From Prevotellaceae bacterium MN60 (lineage in GTDB: Bacteria; Bacteroidota; Bacteroidia; Bacteroidales; Bacteroidaceae), in contig FZQZ01000006.1 in the NCBI GenBank assembly GCA_900199555.1, positions 88,907 to 152,906 of the forward strand: a stretch of DNA of 64,000 nt. Direction: 5' to 3'. Under the pieces are notes generated by a model. That model was not told where the DNA came from. It searched no databases and saw only the letters and a list, made by a program, of their open reading frames with translations. Positions 46,212 through 56,692 of this stretch are shown here, one piece after another (the stretch's first letter is position 1; every line of letters starts with the position of its first letter). The position numbers and the translations under genes are program-made.

Positions 46212-48248
46212 TTACTTATTCAGCATCTTTTTACCATTCATGATAACTACGCCCTTATAGCCATTGTTTACCTTCTGGCCAGCGAGGTTATACATAACAC
46301 CGTTCTCAGCCTTAGCAGCATTTACGTTGTTGATGCCAGTAACTACAATATCTACAGAGTTGCCAGTGAACTCGTGGCTGGTAACCTCCTTCACACCAGT
46401 AACGCCGAAGTACTTCTGTACCTTTCCGTATACCTTTACTTCCTTACCTACGTTTGTAGGATTGTCAACGATATTAATAGCTGTTCTGCTAGCATTGTTA
46501 GGAATAGCTACAGGCAGCAGCACGTCTGTTTCGTCGAATGTACCAGTAGCAGTCAGGAGAACGTTAGAGTTTACAGGATCATCCTTAGAGATAACACCAC
46601 CAGTAGCAGCGCAACCAGCGATATATCCTACAACCCATACCTTGTCAGTGGGATAAGCAGTTTCTTCGATAGCCTGAATCTCAGCGATGGTATAAGGATT
46701 ACCCTTTCTACCCTTTACGTTGTCGTCGATAACAGTCAGCTCATAGCTTGCCTCACCAGCCAGATACTCGTCGTTGCCTGCAAAGGTAGCCTTGATAGTG
46801 GTCTTACCATCAGCCTTCAGCGTGATGGCACCAGTCTCAGCATTAATCTCAGCTACATCAGTATTGCTAGAAGAATAAACTACTGTCAACTCGTGAGGAT
46901 TGGTAAGTGTAGGATATTCAGGATTCTCAGTACCCAGTACGATAGAAACCTTATCCTTGCTGAATGCCAGTCCTGCATCCTGACCATCAATCACCTTGAA
47001 GTTCTTAATCTCCCATGTACCAGCACTCTCGTTGGTACTCAGATACTTGAAACCAATCTGAATGGTCTTTCCTACGTATGCAGAGAGGTCGATAGAACCA
47101 GAAGAAACGAAAGTCCAGCTCAGTTCCTCAGGATATTCAATCTCCAGCTTAGTCCATTCACCCTCGTCGCCTTCGCGTACCCATACTGATGCATCCTGCT
47201 TAGCAGCATCTACACTAGCAAACTTATTGATAGCGTGCTCAAACATCATGTTAGGAGCACTAGCATTAGTCAGATCGAACAAGGGAGATACCAACCAAGA
47301 CTCAGCAGCGTGGGCGGCACTATTTGCAAAGCCACTAGCCTTTACATAACCACTATTCTTAGCCCAAACAAAGCTCAATCCCTCTGCAAGTGATTTATCC
47401 TCTACCAAGAACTTGCCAAAGGTATTAGCAAAAGTCTCAGAGAATGGGAAGGTGTTTACTGTTGCCAACTCCTCAACAATCAGTGTATAGCTTGCACTAC
47501 CATAGTAAGAAGTGTTGCTTTCAGGTACAGCAGCAGTAATCGTTGCTTCGCCTGCAGCCTTCAAAGTGACAGCACCTGTCTCAGCATTTACATCAGCTAC
47601 GTCTGTATTAGAAGAGCTATATACTACAGCAACACTATGCTCGTTAGTCAGTGTAGGAGCAGTAAATGGCTTGCCCAAACGAACTGTTAGAATCTCTGGT
47701 GAGAAAGAAAGGTTGGCATTCTCAGCAGAAGAAGCAGCTTCCCAAACAATGGTAATCTTGTCGATGTACATAGCATCCTTGTTTGAACGGATACCGATAT
47801 ACTGGTAATCACCTTCAATAGTTGTGGTCTTAGTACCATTGCTACAAGTAAATGAAGCTATCTTTGTGCCCTGCTTTGAAGTATCATAAAGATCTGTAGG
47901 AGCTTCATAGGCATCTGTATTGCCATAAATATCCAATACTCTATCGCCAAGTGTATTACTATTCCACTCTATCTTAACAGACTTAATTCGTCCACCAGAA
48001 GTCGTTGATACTATACCAGAATTACTATTCTTTGAACGAAGCTGAATAGCATCATTTCCACCAGCCATATTAGCTGCATAGACAGCAGTAGATGTTGCTT
48101 TCTTACCAGTAACATCTGAGTAATTTGATCCTGTTACTCCAAAGGTAGCTCTTGTCAATTCATCGGTAACGTCCGTAGCCATTACATTACCAACTATCAT
48201 AGCCAAGAGGGCTACGAATGAATAGCGTAAAATTTTGTTCATAAGCAT
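46212..48248 (-). CDS. Secreted multidomain protein with Ig-like repeats and C-terminal sorting signal
   Basis: 678 residues (or 676 from the ATG at 48242). Signal peptide to about residue 25. Then a beta-sandwich domain, a bacterial Ig-like repeat (VVYSSSNTDVADVNAETGAVTLKAAGEATI, near 205-235), a jelly-roll-like domain (FPFSETFANTFG ... ESWLVSPLFDL), a second very similar Ig-like repeat (near 455-485), a DUF6359-like domain (KGRKGNPYTIAEIQAI, VWVVGYIAG), and a C-terminus VMYNLAGQKVNNGYKGVVIMNGKKMLNK of the type IX sorting kind. Probably displayed on or released from the cell surface as an adhesin or binding protein. A TATCTTTG element lies at 48285-48292 on the minus strand. Confidence 0.75.
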   Translation of the reverse strand: MLMNKILRYSFVALLAMIVGNVMATDVTDELTRATFGVTGSNYSDVTGKKATSTAVYAANMAGGNDAIQLRSKNSNSGIVSTTSGGRIKSVKIEWNSNTLGDRVLDIYGNTDAYEAPTDLYDTSKQGTKIASFTCSNGTKTTTIEGDYQYIGIRSNKDAMYIDKITIVWEAASSAENANLSFSPEILTVRLGKPFTAPTLTNEHSVAVVYSSSNTDVADVNAETGAVTLKAAGEATITAAVPESNTSYYGSASYTLIVEELATVNTFPFSETFANTFGKFLVEDKSLAEGLSFVWAKNSGYVKASGFANSAAHAAESWLVSPLFDLTNASAPNMMFEHAINKFASVDAAKQDASVWVREGDEGEWTKLEIEYPEELSWTFVSSGSIDLSAYVGKTIQIGFKYLSTNESAGTWEIKNFKVIDGQDAGLAFSKDKVSIVLGTENPEYPTLTNPHELTVVYSSSNTDVAEINAETGAITLKADGKTTIKATFAGNDEYLAGEASYELTVIDDNVKGRKGNPYTIAEIQAIEETAYPTDKVWVVGYIAGCAATGGVISKDDPVNSNVLLTATGTFDETDVLLPVAIPNNASRTAINIVDNPTNVGKEVKVYGKVQKYFGVTGVKEVTSHEFTGNSVDIVVTGINNVNAAKAENGVMYNLAGQKVNNGYKGVVIMNGKKMLNK

Positions 48249-48417
48249 TAATTGTTTTAGTTAACTTGATAATAAATGTTGCCACAAAGATACGAAATAA
48301 TTTGGGAAGTTGCATAATAATAAGGTAAAAATTAATTAAAAAATATTCGTACGAGAGATGTGTGTCAAGTAAATTGGTAAGAATTTAACACATCGGGAGG
48401 AGCACTTCTAGCGCAGC

Positions 48418-48614
48418 GATGGATGGCGATAAGGGGTTTCAAGGAGTTTGAAGGCACTTTGCGAGGGGTTTGACGGCATAATTCTATGGGTAATGTTACG
48501 TCAAACTAGCTGATTTACGTAACAAATCAGGCTGACACATGGCGTAGACAGGCTGGTTTTCGATAGAAAACAGACTAATTTATGGGTGTTTTCAGCCTAT
48601 TATTTGGCGTAGAA
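48418..48614. repeat. ~22-bp-period array upstream of leuS
   Basis: Unit starts at 48418, 48440, 48462, 48484, 48506, 48528, 48549, 48571 and 48593, spaced by 22 bp except one step of 21. Early units share GG(G/A)GTTTGA, and late ones share CAG(G/A/C)CT(G/A). One late unit has the dyad GTTTTC-GATA-GAAAAC, as in the methyltransferase gene array, and GTTACGT and ACGTAAC form a dyad across two units. The rest of the 667-bp gap 48249-48915 holds AT-rich sequence, a second promoter-like pair (TTTG 48773, TACCTTTG 48794, 17 bp apart) and the leuS promoter. Confidence 0.78.
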
Positions 48615-48844
48615 AGGGTAAGGAAAATAGAAGTCACTGATAATCAAAAAGATGTGAAATGGGTTATATTTTCGCCATAGCTAAGGCAATGAGTAGTTGG
48701 TGAGTTTTGCGCCATTCTCAGGCATTCATTTGTTAATAGTTTTCTATTATATCAACCAAATAACGTTTTCCCTTTGTATTTCTCACTAATTATTACCTTT
48801 GGCTTCGCCGAAGTTAGGCTGCATCTCGGAAATATCCAAATAAA

Positions 48845-48876
48845 TTTGGTATTTCGCTCGATTTGCACTAACTTTG
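48845..48876 (+). promoter_or_regulatory. Promoter of the leuS operon
   Basis: TTTG at 48845-48848 and TAACTTTG at 48869-48876, 20 bp apart, 39 bp before the ATG. A short hairpin ATCC-TAAA-GGAT follows the -7 element. Confidence 0.8.
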
Positions 48877-48915
48877 CATCCTAAAGGATGAAATAAACAA
48901 AACACAATACAAAAA

Positions 48916-51765
48916 ATGGAATACAACTTCAGAGACATTGAACAGAAATGGCAGAAGAGATGGGTAGAGATGCAGACCTATCGCGTAAAGGAAGACCCTA
49001 CGAAGAAAAAGTTCTACGTACTGAACATGTTCCCCTACCCTTCTGGTGCGGGACTTCACGTTGGTCACCCCTTAGGTTATATTGCTTCAGATATCTATGC
49101 TCGCTTTAAGCGCTTGCAGGGCTACAACGTGTTGAACCCCATGGGTTACGACGCTTACGGACTGCCTGCAGAGCAATATGCTATTCAGACTGGTCAGCAC
49201 CCCGAAAAGACCACTACAGAGAATATCAATCGCTATCGCCAGCAGCTGGACAAGATTGGTTTCTCATTCGACTGGGAGCGCGAGGTTCGCACCTGCGACC
49301 CTATCTACTATAAGTGGACACAGTGGGCCTTCCAGCTCATGTTCGAAAGCTACTATAGCACCGCTTCGCACAAGGCTCAGCCCACCATCAAGCTGATAAA
49401 ACACTTCGAACTGATGGGTACTGAGGACTGTAACGCATTGGGCTCTGAAGAGCTTCACTTCACTGCTGCTGAGTGGAATGCCTTCTCAGAGAAGAAGAAG
49501 CAGGAGGTATTGATGAACTATCGTATAGCCTATCTGGCAGAGACGATGGTAAACTGGTGTCCCGCACTGGGTACGGTATTGGCCAACGATGAGGTTATCA
49601 ATGGTGTATCAGAGCGTGGTGGTTATCCCGTAGAACAGAAGAAGATGCGCCAGTGGTGTCTGCGCGTATCGGCTTACGCCCAGCGACTGCTCGACGGACT
49701 GGAGGATATTGACTGGACAGACTCTCTGAAAGAGACTCAGCGCAACTGGATTGGTCGCTCTGAGGGTACAGAGGTAGAGTTTAATGTGGCTGACTCTGAT
49801 AAGCACTTCACCATCTTTACCACTCGTGCAGATACCATGTTCGGTGTTACCTTTATGGTACTGGCTCCAGAAAGCGACCTCGTGGCCGAACTCACCACAG
49901 CAGACCAGAAGGAAGAGGTAGAGAAATATCTGGCTTATGTGAAGAAGCGTACAGAGCGCGACCGTATCTCCGACAAGAAGGTAACGGGCGTATTCTCAGG
50001 CTCTTACGCTATCAATCCATTCAACGATAAGAAGATTCCCATCTGGATTTCAGAATACGTACTGGCAGGCTACGGTACGGGTGCCATCATGGCTGTACCT
50101 GCTCACGACTCTCGTGACTACGCCTTTGCTAAGCACTTCAACCTGCCCATCATTCCGCTGATTGAGGGTGCCGATGTATCAGAAGAGAGCTATGATGCCA
50201 AAGAGGGTATCGTATGCAACTCTGCTTCTGACAAGTTCAGCCTTAACGGACTTACCGTCAAGGAGGCCATCGCTGCCACCAAGAAGTATGTTACGGAGCA
50301 GGGCTTAGGTCGCGTAAAGGTCAACTATCGTTTGCGCGATGCTATCTTCTCTCGTCAGCGCTACTGGGGCGAGCCATTCCCCGTATACTACAAGGACGAT
50401 ATGCCCTATATGATTCCGAAGGAATGCCTGCCTTTGCAGCTTCCTGAAATCGACGAGTATAAGCCTACAGAGACGGGTGAGCCCCCATTGGGACGCGCTA
50501 AGAAGTGGGCTTGGGATACCAATACGAACACAGTGGTCGATTGTTCCGCAATCGATAATAAGAATATCTTCCCCTTGGAGCTGAACACCATGCCAGGCTT
50601 TGCAGGCTCTTCAGCCTACTATCTGCGCTATATGGATCCTAAGAATGAGCAGGCACTTGTGGGTAAGGATGCCGACGAATACTGGCGCAATGTTGACCTC
50701 TATGTAGGTGGTACTGAGCATGCTACCGGTCACCTGATTTATTCTCGCTTCTGGAATAAGTTCCTCTTCGACTCAGGTTACTCTTGCGAGGACGAGCCAT
50801 TCAAGAAGTTGGTAAACCAGGGTATGATTCAGGGACGCTCAAACTTTGTATATCGTGTAGAAGACGAAGGTGCCGACAAGGGCAAGTTTGTTAGCTTGAA
50901 CCTGCGTAAGAACTATAAGGAGACGACACCTATCCACGTAGATGTCAACATCGTTAGTGCCGATGTGCTCGACGTAGAGGCCTTCAAGGCTTGGCGCCCA
51001 GAGTATAACAACGCTGAGTTCATCCTCGAAGATGGCAAGTATATCTGCGGATGGGCTGTAGAGAAGATGTCAAAGTCGATGTTCAACGTGGTGAACCCCG
51101 ATATGATAGTAGAGAAGTATGGTGCTGATACGCTGCGTCTGTATGAGATGTTCCTTGGTCCTGTAGAGCAGTCTAAGCCTTGGGATACCAACGGTATCGA
51201 TGGTTGTCACCGCTTCTTGAAGAAGTTCTGGGCACTCTATTATGGCAATAGCCGCGATAATGCCGACACTATTATCGTAGATGATAACGAAGCTTCTAAA
51301 GACTCTCTGAAGAGCGTTCATAAGCTTATCAAGAAAGTTACACAGGATATCGAGGTATTCTCTTACAATACCAGCATCTCTGCCTTCATGATTTGCGTAA
51401 ATGAGTTGGCTCAGCAGAAGTGCCACAATCGCGAGTTGCTGAAGACGCTCGTAGTGCTGATTGCTCCCTTTGCTCCACATATTGCCGAAGAGTTGTGGGA
51501 AGCCCTGGGAGGCGAGGGTAGTGTATGCGATGCTCAGTGGCCCGCATGGAATGAGGAGTATCTCGTAGAAAACAGCGTAAAGCTGGGTGTTGCCTTCAAT
51601 GGTAAGACCCGCTTTGACATGGAGTTCCCAGCAGATGCCGACAACGATACCATCCAGAAGGCTGTTCTTGCTGACGAGCGTAGTCCTAAGTACATTGATG
51701 GCAAACCCATCATCAAGGTCATCATCGTTCCAAAGCGCATGGTGAATATCGTACTGGGTAAGTAA
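48916..51765 (+). CDS. leuS: Leucyl-tRNA synthetase
   Basis: Class I synthetase charging tRNA-Leu. 949 residues; the HIGH motif is [12 protein letters not shown] (near residues 45-56), the editing domain lies at about 230-440 with an acidic [15 protein letters not shown] block, and the KMSKS motif is EKMSKSMFN. The protein is longer than the roughly 860 residues of E. coli LeuRS owing to an insertion before the KMSKS loop (about residues 640-710), as I recall for Bacteroidetes. First gene of a run with YitT-RdgB, porZ and two surface genes. Confidence 0.97.
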   Translation: MEYNFRDIEQKWQKRWVEMQTYRVKEDPTKKKFYVLNMFPYPSGAGLHVGHPLGYIASDIYARFKRLQGYNVLNPMGYDAYGLPAEQYAIQTGQHPEKTTTENINRYRQQLDKIGFSFDWEREVRTCDPIYYKWTQWAFQLMFESYYSTASHKAQPTIKLIKHFELMGTEDCNALGSEELHFTAAEWNAFSEKKKQEVLMNYRIAYLAETMVNWCPALGTVLANDEVINGVSERGGYPVEQKKMRQWCLRVSAYAQRLLDGLEDIDWTDSLKETQRNWIGRSEGTEVEFNVADSDKHFTIFTTRADTMFGVTFMVLAPESDLVAELTTADQKEEVEKYLAYVKKRTERDRISDKKVTGVFSGSYAINPFNDKKIPIWISEYVLAGYGTGAIMAVPAHDSRDYAFAKHFNLPIIPLIEGADVSEESYDAKEGIVCNSASDKFSLNGLTVKEAIAATKKYVTEQGLGRVKVNYRLRDAIFSRQRYWGEPFPVYYKDDMPYMIPKECLPLQLPEIDEYKPTETGEPPLGRAKKWAWDTNTNTVVDCSAIDNKNIFPLELNTMPGFAGSSAYYLRYMDPKNEQALVGKDADEYWRNVDLYVGGTEHATGHLIYSRFWNKFLFDSGYSCEDEPFKKLVNQGMIQGRSNFVYRVEDEGADKGKFVSLNLRKNYKETTPIHVDVNIVSADVLDVEAFKAWRPEYNNAEFILEDGKYICGWAVEKMSKSMFNVVNPDMIVEKYGADTLRLYEMFLGPVEQSKPWDTNGIDGCHRFLKKFWALYYGNSRDNADTIIVDDNEASKDSLKSVHKLIKKVTQDIEVFSYNTSISAFMICVNELAQQKCHNRELLKTLVVLIAPFAPHIAEELWEALGGEGSVCDAQWPAWNEEYLVENSVKLGVAFNGKTRFDMEFPADADNDTIQKAVLADERSPKYIDGKPIIKVIIVPKRMVNIVLGK

Positions 51766-51794
51766 TTATGCATTAATCATTATGCATTGAATAT

Positions 51795-53315
51795 ATGACT
51801 GTCGATCACAAATTAATCCTCAACGAGGTTAAGGACTATATGTTTATAGCCCTTGGCCTCGCTATCTATACAGTAGCCTTCACGGTATTCCTGATGCCCT
51901 ACCAGATTGTTGCTGGTGGCGTGACGGGTCTGTCGGCTATCATCTATTATGCCACAGGTTTCCACTTGGAGAATACCTACATCATCATCAATGGTCTCTT
52001 GCTGATAGTGGCGCTGAAGATATTGGGATGGAAATTCTTGATGAAGACCATCTTTGCCATCTTTACGCTCTACTTCATGCTGGTGTTTGCCCAAGACATC
52101 GTTCCTAAACAGCCGGGTAGCGACTTACCCTTTAAGTTGATGGGCGAGGGACAAGACTTTATGTCGATGATTATAGGCTGTATGATGACAGGTATCTCAC
52201 TGGCTCTTGTCTTCATGCATAATGGTTCTACGGGAGGTACGGATATCATCGCAGCCTCAGTCAACAAATACCATAATGTGTCGCTGGGTAGCGTATTGAT
52301 AGCTGCCGACTTCTGTATCATCGGCTCCTGTATGTTCTTCCCACAGTTTGGTACCTATCTGGAGCGTGCCCACAAGGTAATGTTCGGCTTCTGTGTGATG
52401 ATGATGGAGAACTATGTGCTCGACTATGTGATGAACAAGAGGCGACAGTCAGTACAGTTTATGATATTCTCGCAGAAGTGGCAAGAGATAGCCAACGCCA
52501 TTGGTACTCAGATGAATCATGGTGTGACGATTCTCGATGGTCACGGATGGTATACTGGCAAGCAGAGAAAGGTACTCTGTATCCTGGCTAAGAAGAACGA
52601 GAGTGTCAACATGTTCCGACTCATCAAGATGATTGATCCTAACGCCTTTGTATCTCAGTCGCTCGTAATTGGTGTCTATGGTGAAGGCTTCGACGAGATG
52701 AAGGTGCATATCAAACAGAAGATAGAACACAAGAAGAAAATGAAGATAGTATTTGCTACCAACAACCAAAACAAGTTGTTAGAGGTCAGAAACATGCTGG
52801 GCAACAAGTTTGAAGTGCTTTCACTGGCTGATATCGGTTGTCATGATGATATACCAGAAAAGGGACAAACACTCAAGGATAATGCCTTGATTAAAGCCCA
52901 ATATGTTTGGGACAAATATCACGTCAACTGCTTTGCCGATGATACCGGATTGGAAGTTGATGCACTGGGTGGAGCACCAGGAGTATATAGTGCCCGCTAT
53001 GCTGGTGGCGAAGGTCACGACTCAGAAGCTAATATGAAGAAACTGCTCAGCGAACTGGAGAACGTAGAGAATCGCAAGGCTCGCTTCCGCACTGTCTTTA
53101 CCTTGATTATTGATGGCAAGACGCAGTTCTTCGAAGGCATCTGTAATGGCGACATCATCCGCGAGAAGAGGGGAGGAGAGGGCTTTGGCTACGATCCTAT
53201 CTTCCAGCCAGAGGGCTACAACAAGACCTTTGCCGAACTGGGTGTAGACATCAAAAACCAGATAAGCCATCGTGCACAGGCAACAGCAAAACTGGTAGCA
53301 TATCTTAAAAAGTAA
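51795..53315 (+). CDS. Fusion: YitT-family membrane protein and RdgB-type dITP/XTP pyrophosphatase
   Basis: 506 residues in one unbroken frame. Residues 1 to about 215 are a YitT/DUF161 membrane domain with five or six helices ([27 protein letters not shown]), and 225-310 are its cytoplasmic DUF2179 domain. Residue 316 onward is a complete RdgB/HAM1 enzyme beginning [20 protein letters not shown], with [37 protein letters not shown] and ISHRAQA; it hydrolyses dITP and XTP. In relatives these are, from memory, two adjacent genes. The internal ATG at 52740 could still give free RdgB. The junction EHKKKMKIV has no linker. Confidence 0.9.
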   Translation: MTVDHKLILNEVKDYMFIALGLAIYTVAFTVFLMPYQIVAGGVTGLSAIIYYATGFHLENTYIIINGLLLIVALKILGWKFLMKTIFAIFTLYFMLVFAQDIVPKQPGSDLPFKLMGEGQDFMSMIIGCMMTGISLALVFMHNGSTGGTDIIAASVNKYHNVSLGSVLIAADFCIIGSCMFFPQFGTYLERAHKVMFGFCVMMMENYVLDYVMNKRRQSVQFMIFSQKWQEIANAIGTQMNHGVTILDGHGWYTGKQRKVLCILAKKNESVNMFRLIKMIDPNAFVSQSLVIGVYGEGFDEMKVHIKQKIEHKKKMKIVFATNNQNKLLEVRNMLGNKFEVLSLADIGCHDDIPEKGQTLKDNALIKAQYVWDKYHVNCFADDTGLEVDALGGAPGVYSARYAGGEGHDSEANMKKLLSELENVENRKARFRTVFTLIIDGKTQFFEGICNGDIIREKRGGEGFGYDPIFQPEGYNKTFAELGVDIKNQISHRAQATAKLVAYLKK

Positions 53316-53325
53316 ATCTCAGGTT

Positions 53326-55305
53326 ATGGAGTTAAAGGTATTAAAGAAGATAAAGGAGATAAAGACAAATGCTGTGCTGGTAAAACGACTCATCGTCTTT
53401 TTACCCTTATACCTTTTTATTTTCTTGCCTTTATCCGCACAGATAGGCTCTTGGCGCAACTATCTGTCATACGCTGAAGTACAGCAGATACAGGCTGCAG
53501 GCGACAATATCTTTGTGATGGCATCCAATAGTCTGTATCAGTATAATCTGAAAGACCAGAGCATTGTTACCTTCGACAAAACCAATGGCATGAGCGATGT
53601 TGATATCAAGCAAATACGCTGGTGTAAGCAAGCTAAGCGACTGGTAGTGGTCTATAGCAACTCGAATATCGACCTGATAGAGACCAATGGCAACATTATC
53701 AATATCAGCGACCTCTATACCAAGTCGATTATTGGCGACAAGACGGTGAGCAGCATCCGTATAGATGGTGTGTATGCTTATCTTATCTGTGGCTTTGGCA
53801 TCGTTAAGCTCAACGTACAGCGTGCTGAGATTGCCGATAGCTATACCAAGAATCATCCTGACTATCCCACATCGCTGCCTGCTGAAGACAATAGCGACTA
53901 TGATAAGTATATCGATGTAGTAAAGACGCTACAGCCTGGAGGACCCAAGTATAACTGGTTCTACGAGTCAAAGTTTGTCAATGGCAAACTGTATACTACT
54001 GGTGGACAGTTCTTATCAGGAATAGTTGGAATGGGCCATCCTGGCACTATACAAGTCTTTGATGGCAACAACTGGACACTCTACCCACAGGACATTAATA
54101 ATACAACAGGCTTCAGATACGTAGATATCAACTGTATCGACGTAGATCCTACCGACCCTACACATATAGCAGTAGGAGGACGAAGTGGCCTCTACGAGTT
54201 TAAAAACGGCATTCTGAAGGCTTATCACTATAAGGATAATAGTCCGTTGCGACCAGCTTGGAACCATACTAACAATGAGGAGCACGAAAACAGCTATACA
54301 CTGGTTCACGGTATCAAATATGATAGTGAAGGTAATCTATGGGTTCTGAATAGCCAGGCAAAGGATATCAATCTGCTACAACTTACCAAAGACGGCCAGT
54401 GGAAGAAGTTTACTAAGACAGAACTATATAATAAAAATAAAAAAGATATAGGCTGCGAAGGTCTTCGTTCTGCATTTATAGACAGTAGAGGATTACTTTG
54501 GTTTGTCAATACCTCATGGGATGCTCCCGCTGTGTTCTGCTATGATATATGGATGGATACACTCTATAAGTACGACTCTTTTATCAATCAGGATGGTGTA
54601 TCATATAATACTAATGCGCTTATCTATGACATCACTGAGGATAAGAGGGGTAATATATGGATAGCCACTAATAAAGCTATCTTCTATTTTAGTAAAGAAG
54701 ATATAGAGAACTTCAACTTCAATCTATATCAGGAGAAGATACCACGCAATGATGGTACAGACTATGCTGACTATTTGTTGACAGGTCTTTCTTCAAGATG
54801 TATCAAAGTTGACGGAGGAGGAAGAAAATGGGTAGGTACAGAAGGTAATGGACTTTTCCTTATCAGTGAAGACAACATGACTCAGGTTCATCACTTCACC
54901 ACAAGCAATTCTCCACTTATCTCAGATAATATTCTCGACGTATCTATCAACGGAACTACGGGTGAAGTATTTATTCTTACGGATAAAGGACTCTGCTCTT
55001 ATATGAGCAATGCCACAACACCTAATGAGGAAATGACCACAGACAATGTATGGGCTTATCCTAATCCTGTTACGCCTGATTATACAGGACTGATTACTAT
55101 TACTGGTCTAAGTTATGATGCTGACGTGAAGATACTCTCTACTAATGGCGCACTGATGGCAGAAGGTAGAAGTAATGGTGGTACCTTCACTTGGGATGGT
55201 TGCGACCGTAATGGCAATCGTGTGGCATCAGGCATCTATATGGTAGTTACAGCCACCAGCAATGGTGATAAAGGTACCGTTTGCAAGATAGCTATTGTAA
55301 GATAA
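53326..55305 (+). CDS. porZ: Type IX secretion system protein PorZ
   Basis: 659 residues. Signal peptide with an extended basic lead (hydrophobic core about residues 22-37, cleavage near SAQ). Then a two-part beta-propeller beginning IGSWRNYLSYAEVQQIQAAGDNIFVMASNSLYQYN, the PorZ signature, and a C-terminal domain of the type IX kind (WAYPNPVTPDYTGLITITGL ... ASGIYMVVTATS). In Porphyromonas PorZ delivers anionic LPS to the PorU sortase at the cell surface. This shows that the organism has a type IX system, which fits the C-terminal sorting signal of the protein at 46212-48248. 10 bp after the fusion gene. Confidence 0.88.
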   Translation: MELKVLKKIKEIKTNAVLVKRLIVFLPLYLFIFLPLSAQIGSWRNYLSYAEVQQIQAAGDNIFVMASNSLYQYNLKDQSIVTFDKTNGMSDVDIKQIRWCKQAKRLVVVYSNSNIDLIETNGNIINISDLYTKSIIGDKTVSSIRIDGVYAYLICGFGIVKLNVQRAEIADSYTKNHPDYPTSLPAEDNSDYDKYIDVVKTLQPGGPKYNWFYESKFVNGKLYTTGGQFLSGIVGMGHPGTIQVFDGNNWTLYPQDINNTTGFRYVDINCIDVDPTDPTHIAVGGRSGLYEFKNGILKAYHYKDNSPLRPAWNHTNNEEHENSYTLVHGIKYDSEGNLWVLNSQAKDINLLQLTKDGQWKKFTKTELYNKNKKDIGCEGLRSAFIDSRGLLWFVNTSWDAPAVFCYDIWMDTLYKYDSFINQDGVSYNTNALIYDITEDKRGNIWIATNKAIFYFSKEDIENFNFNLYQEKIPRNDGTDYADYLLTGLSSRCIKVDGGGRKWVGTEGNGLFLISEDNMTQVHHFTTSNSPLISDNILDVSINGTTGEVFILTDKGLCSYMSNATTPNEEMTTDNVWAYPNPVTPDYTGLITITGLSYDADVKILSTNGALMAEGRSNGGTFTWDGCDRNGNRVASGIYMVVTATSNGDKGTVCKIAIVR

Positions 55306-55314
55306 TTATTCTTT

Positions 55315-56682
55315 ATGATTAGATTAATATGTTTTTTCTTTTTTGCTACTATTAGTATTACACTAAAAGCTCAGCTTCCTACTATTCATATTAATGGAAA
55401 TTTCGGATATGAATATAGTGAAGGAGAAATAACTATTAATGAATCTGACAAGACCACGACCTTAAAAGCAAAAATTAAATGGCGTGGAGGTTCTACTAAT
55501 TCTCCTAACAAACACAAAAGAAACTATAAAATAAAGTTTTACGAAGATGTCAGCTTATTTGGACTAAGATCAGACAATAATTGGATATTAGATGCTGGTC
55601 AAGCTGATTTATTTAGACTTCGAAACAGAATTGCTACAGAACTATGGAATGATATGGCACATAAACCATATTATTATTATCAAGAACCTAATGTTTTAAC
55701 TGGTGTAAGAGGAAAAGTAATTGAAGTATATTTAAACAATGAATATATGGGTATTTATTGTTTAACAGAAACAATGGATAGAAAGCAACTAAAACTTAAG
55801 AAATATGATAAACTAACAGGTACTATTCATGGTGGACTATGGAAAGCAACTGATTGGGGTAATTCATTAATGTATGATATTACAGCATACGACAACAGTA
55901 AAGAAACATGGGGAGCATTTGAAGTGAAATATCCAGAATTGGATGATGTTGAAGAAACTGATTATAGTACATTATATAATGCTATTAGCTTTGTAGCAAA
56001 TAGTACAGATGAAGAATTTAAAAATCATATTCATAATTACTTTGATATGCCAGTGATTATTGATTATTATATTTTTCTTCATGTTCTAAATGCTTTTGAT
56101 AATACAGGAAAAAATATATATTGGGCTGTATACGATAAAGAAACAGATAAAAAGCTAACTCTTGCTGTATGGGATCTAGATGGAACAGTTGGTCAAAAAT
56201 GGATAGAAAAATGGATTCCTAACGCCACATCACCAGAATTAGAGGTTGAAAACAATCTAAATCTCTACGTTAGACTTAAAAAACTGAATGCTAATAATTT
56301 CAATCAGAAAGTTTTAGAAAGATATTCTGAATTACGAAAAAATATTCTTTCTACTGATAATCTTATTAATCGGTATGAATATTATTATCAATTAATAAAG
56401 AATTGTGGAGCAGCTGAAAGAGAACAACAAAAATGGAGTGAAGATACAGATATTGATGGAAGAGTATTAAATTTTGAATCAGAATATAATGATATAGTAA
56501 ACTGGATTACCAAACATATGGAATTTTTAGATAATAATGTTTTTAAAGAAACTACTAATATAAATTATATTCCATTTTCAAATTACAACAATATAATTAT
56601 CTATAATCTTGAAGGAAAACAAATACCATATATACAAAAGAATATTAATATAATAAATAGAAAGAAAGTAATAATCAAATAA
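55315..56682 (+). CDS. CotH-kinase family protein, secreted
   Basis: 455 residues, signal peptide 1-19. CotH-type atypical kinase domain: IKWRGGSTNSPNKHKRNYKIKFYED near residues 45-70, the nucleotide-site region VYLNNEYMGIYCLTETMDRKQL and the metal motif WDLDGT (Asp287, Asp289). It ends with a short degraded sorting-like segment. Such proteins phosphorylate surface proteins in spores, and many bacterial homologues are of unknown role. The gene is markedly AT-rich, with A or T at most third positions, unlike all genes before it, so recent acquisition is likely. 9 bp after porZ. Confidence 0.85.
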   Translation: MIRLICFFFFATISITLKAQLPTIHINGNFGYEYSEGEITINESDKTTTLKAKIKWRGGSTNSPNKHKRNYKIKFYEDVSLFGLRSDNNWILDAGQADLFRLRNRIATELWNDMAHKPYYYYQEPNVLTGVRGKVIEVYLNNEYMGIYCLTETMDRKQLKLKKYDKLTGTIHGGLWKATDWGNSLMYDITAYDNSKETWGAFEVKYPELDDVEETDYSTLYNAISFVANSTDEEFKNHIHNYFDMPVIIDYYIFLHVLNAFDNTGKNIYWAVYDKETDKKLTLAVWDLDGTVGQKWIEKWIPNATSPELEVENNLNLYVRLKKLNANNFNQKVLERYSELRKNILSTDNLINRYEYYYQLIKNCGAAEREQQKWSEDTDIDGRVLNFESEYNDIVNWITKHMEFLDNNVFKETTNINYIPFSNYNNIIIYNLEGKQIPYIQKNINIINRKKVIIK

Positions 56683-56692
56683 AAATAAGATA

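Noticed and set aside
46200..47189. 329-codon plus-strand frame opposite the secreted Ig-like gene
   Set aside because: Antisense shadow; Ser/Ile/Leu-rich composition mirrors the opposite strand.
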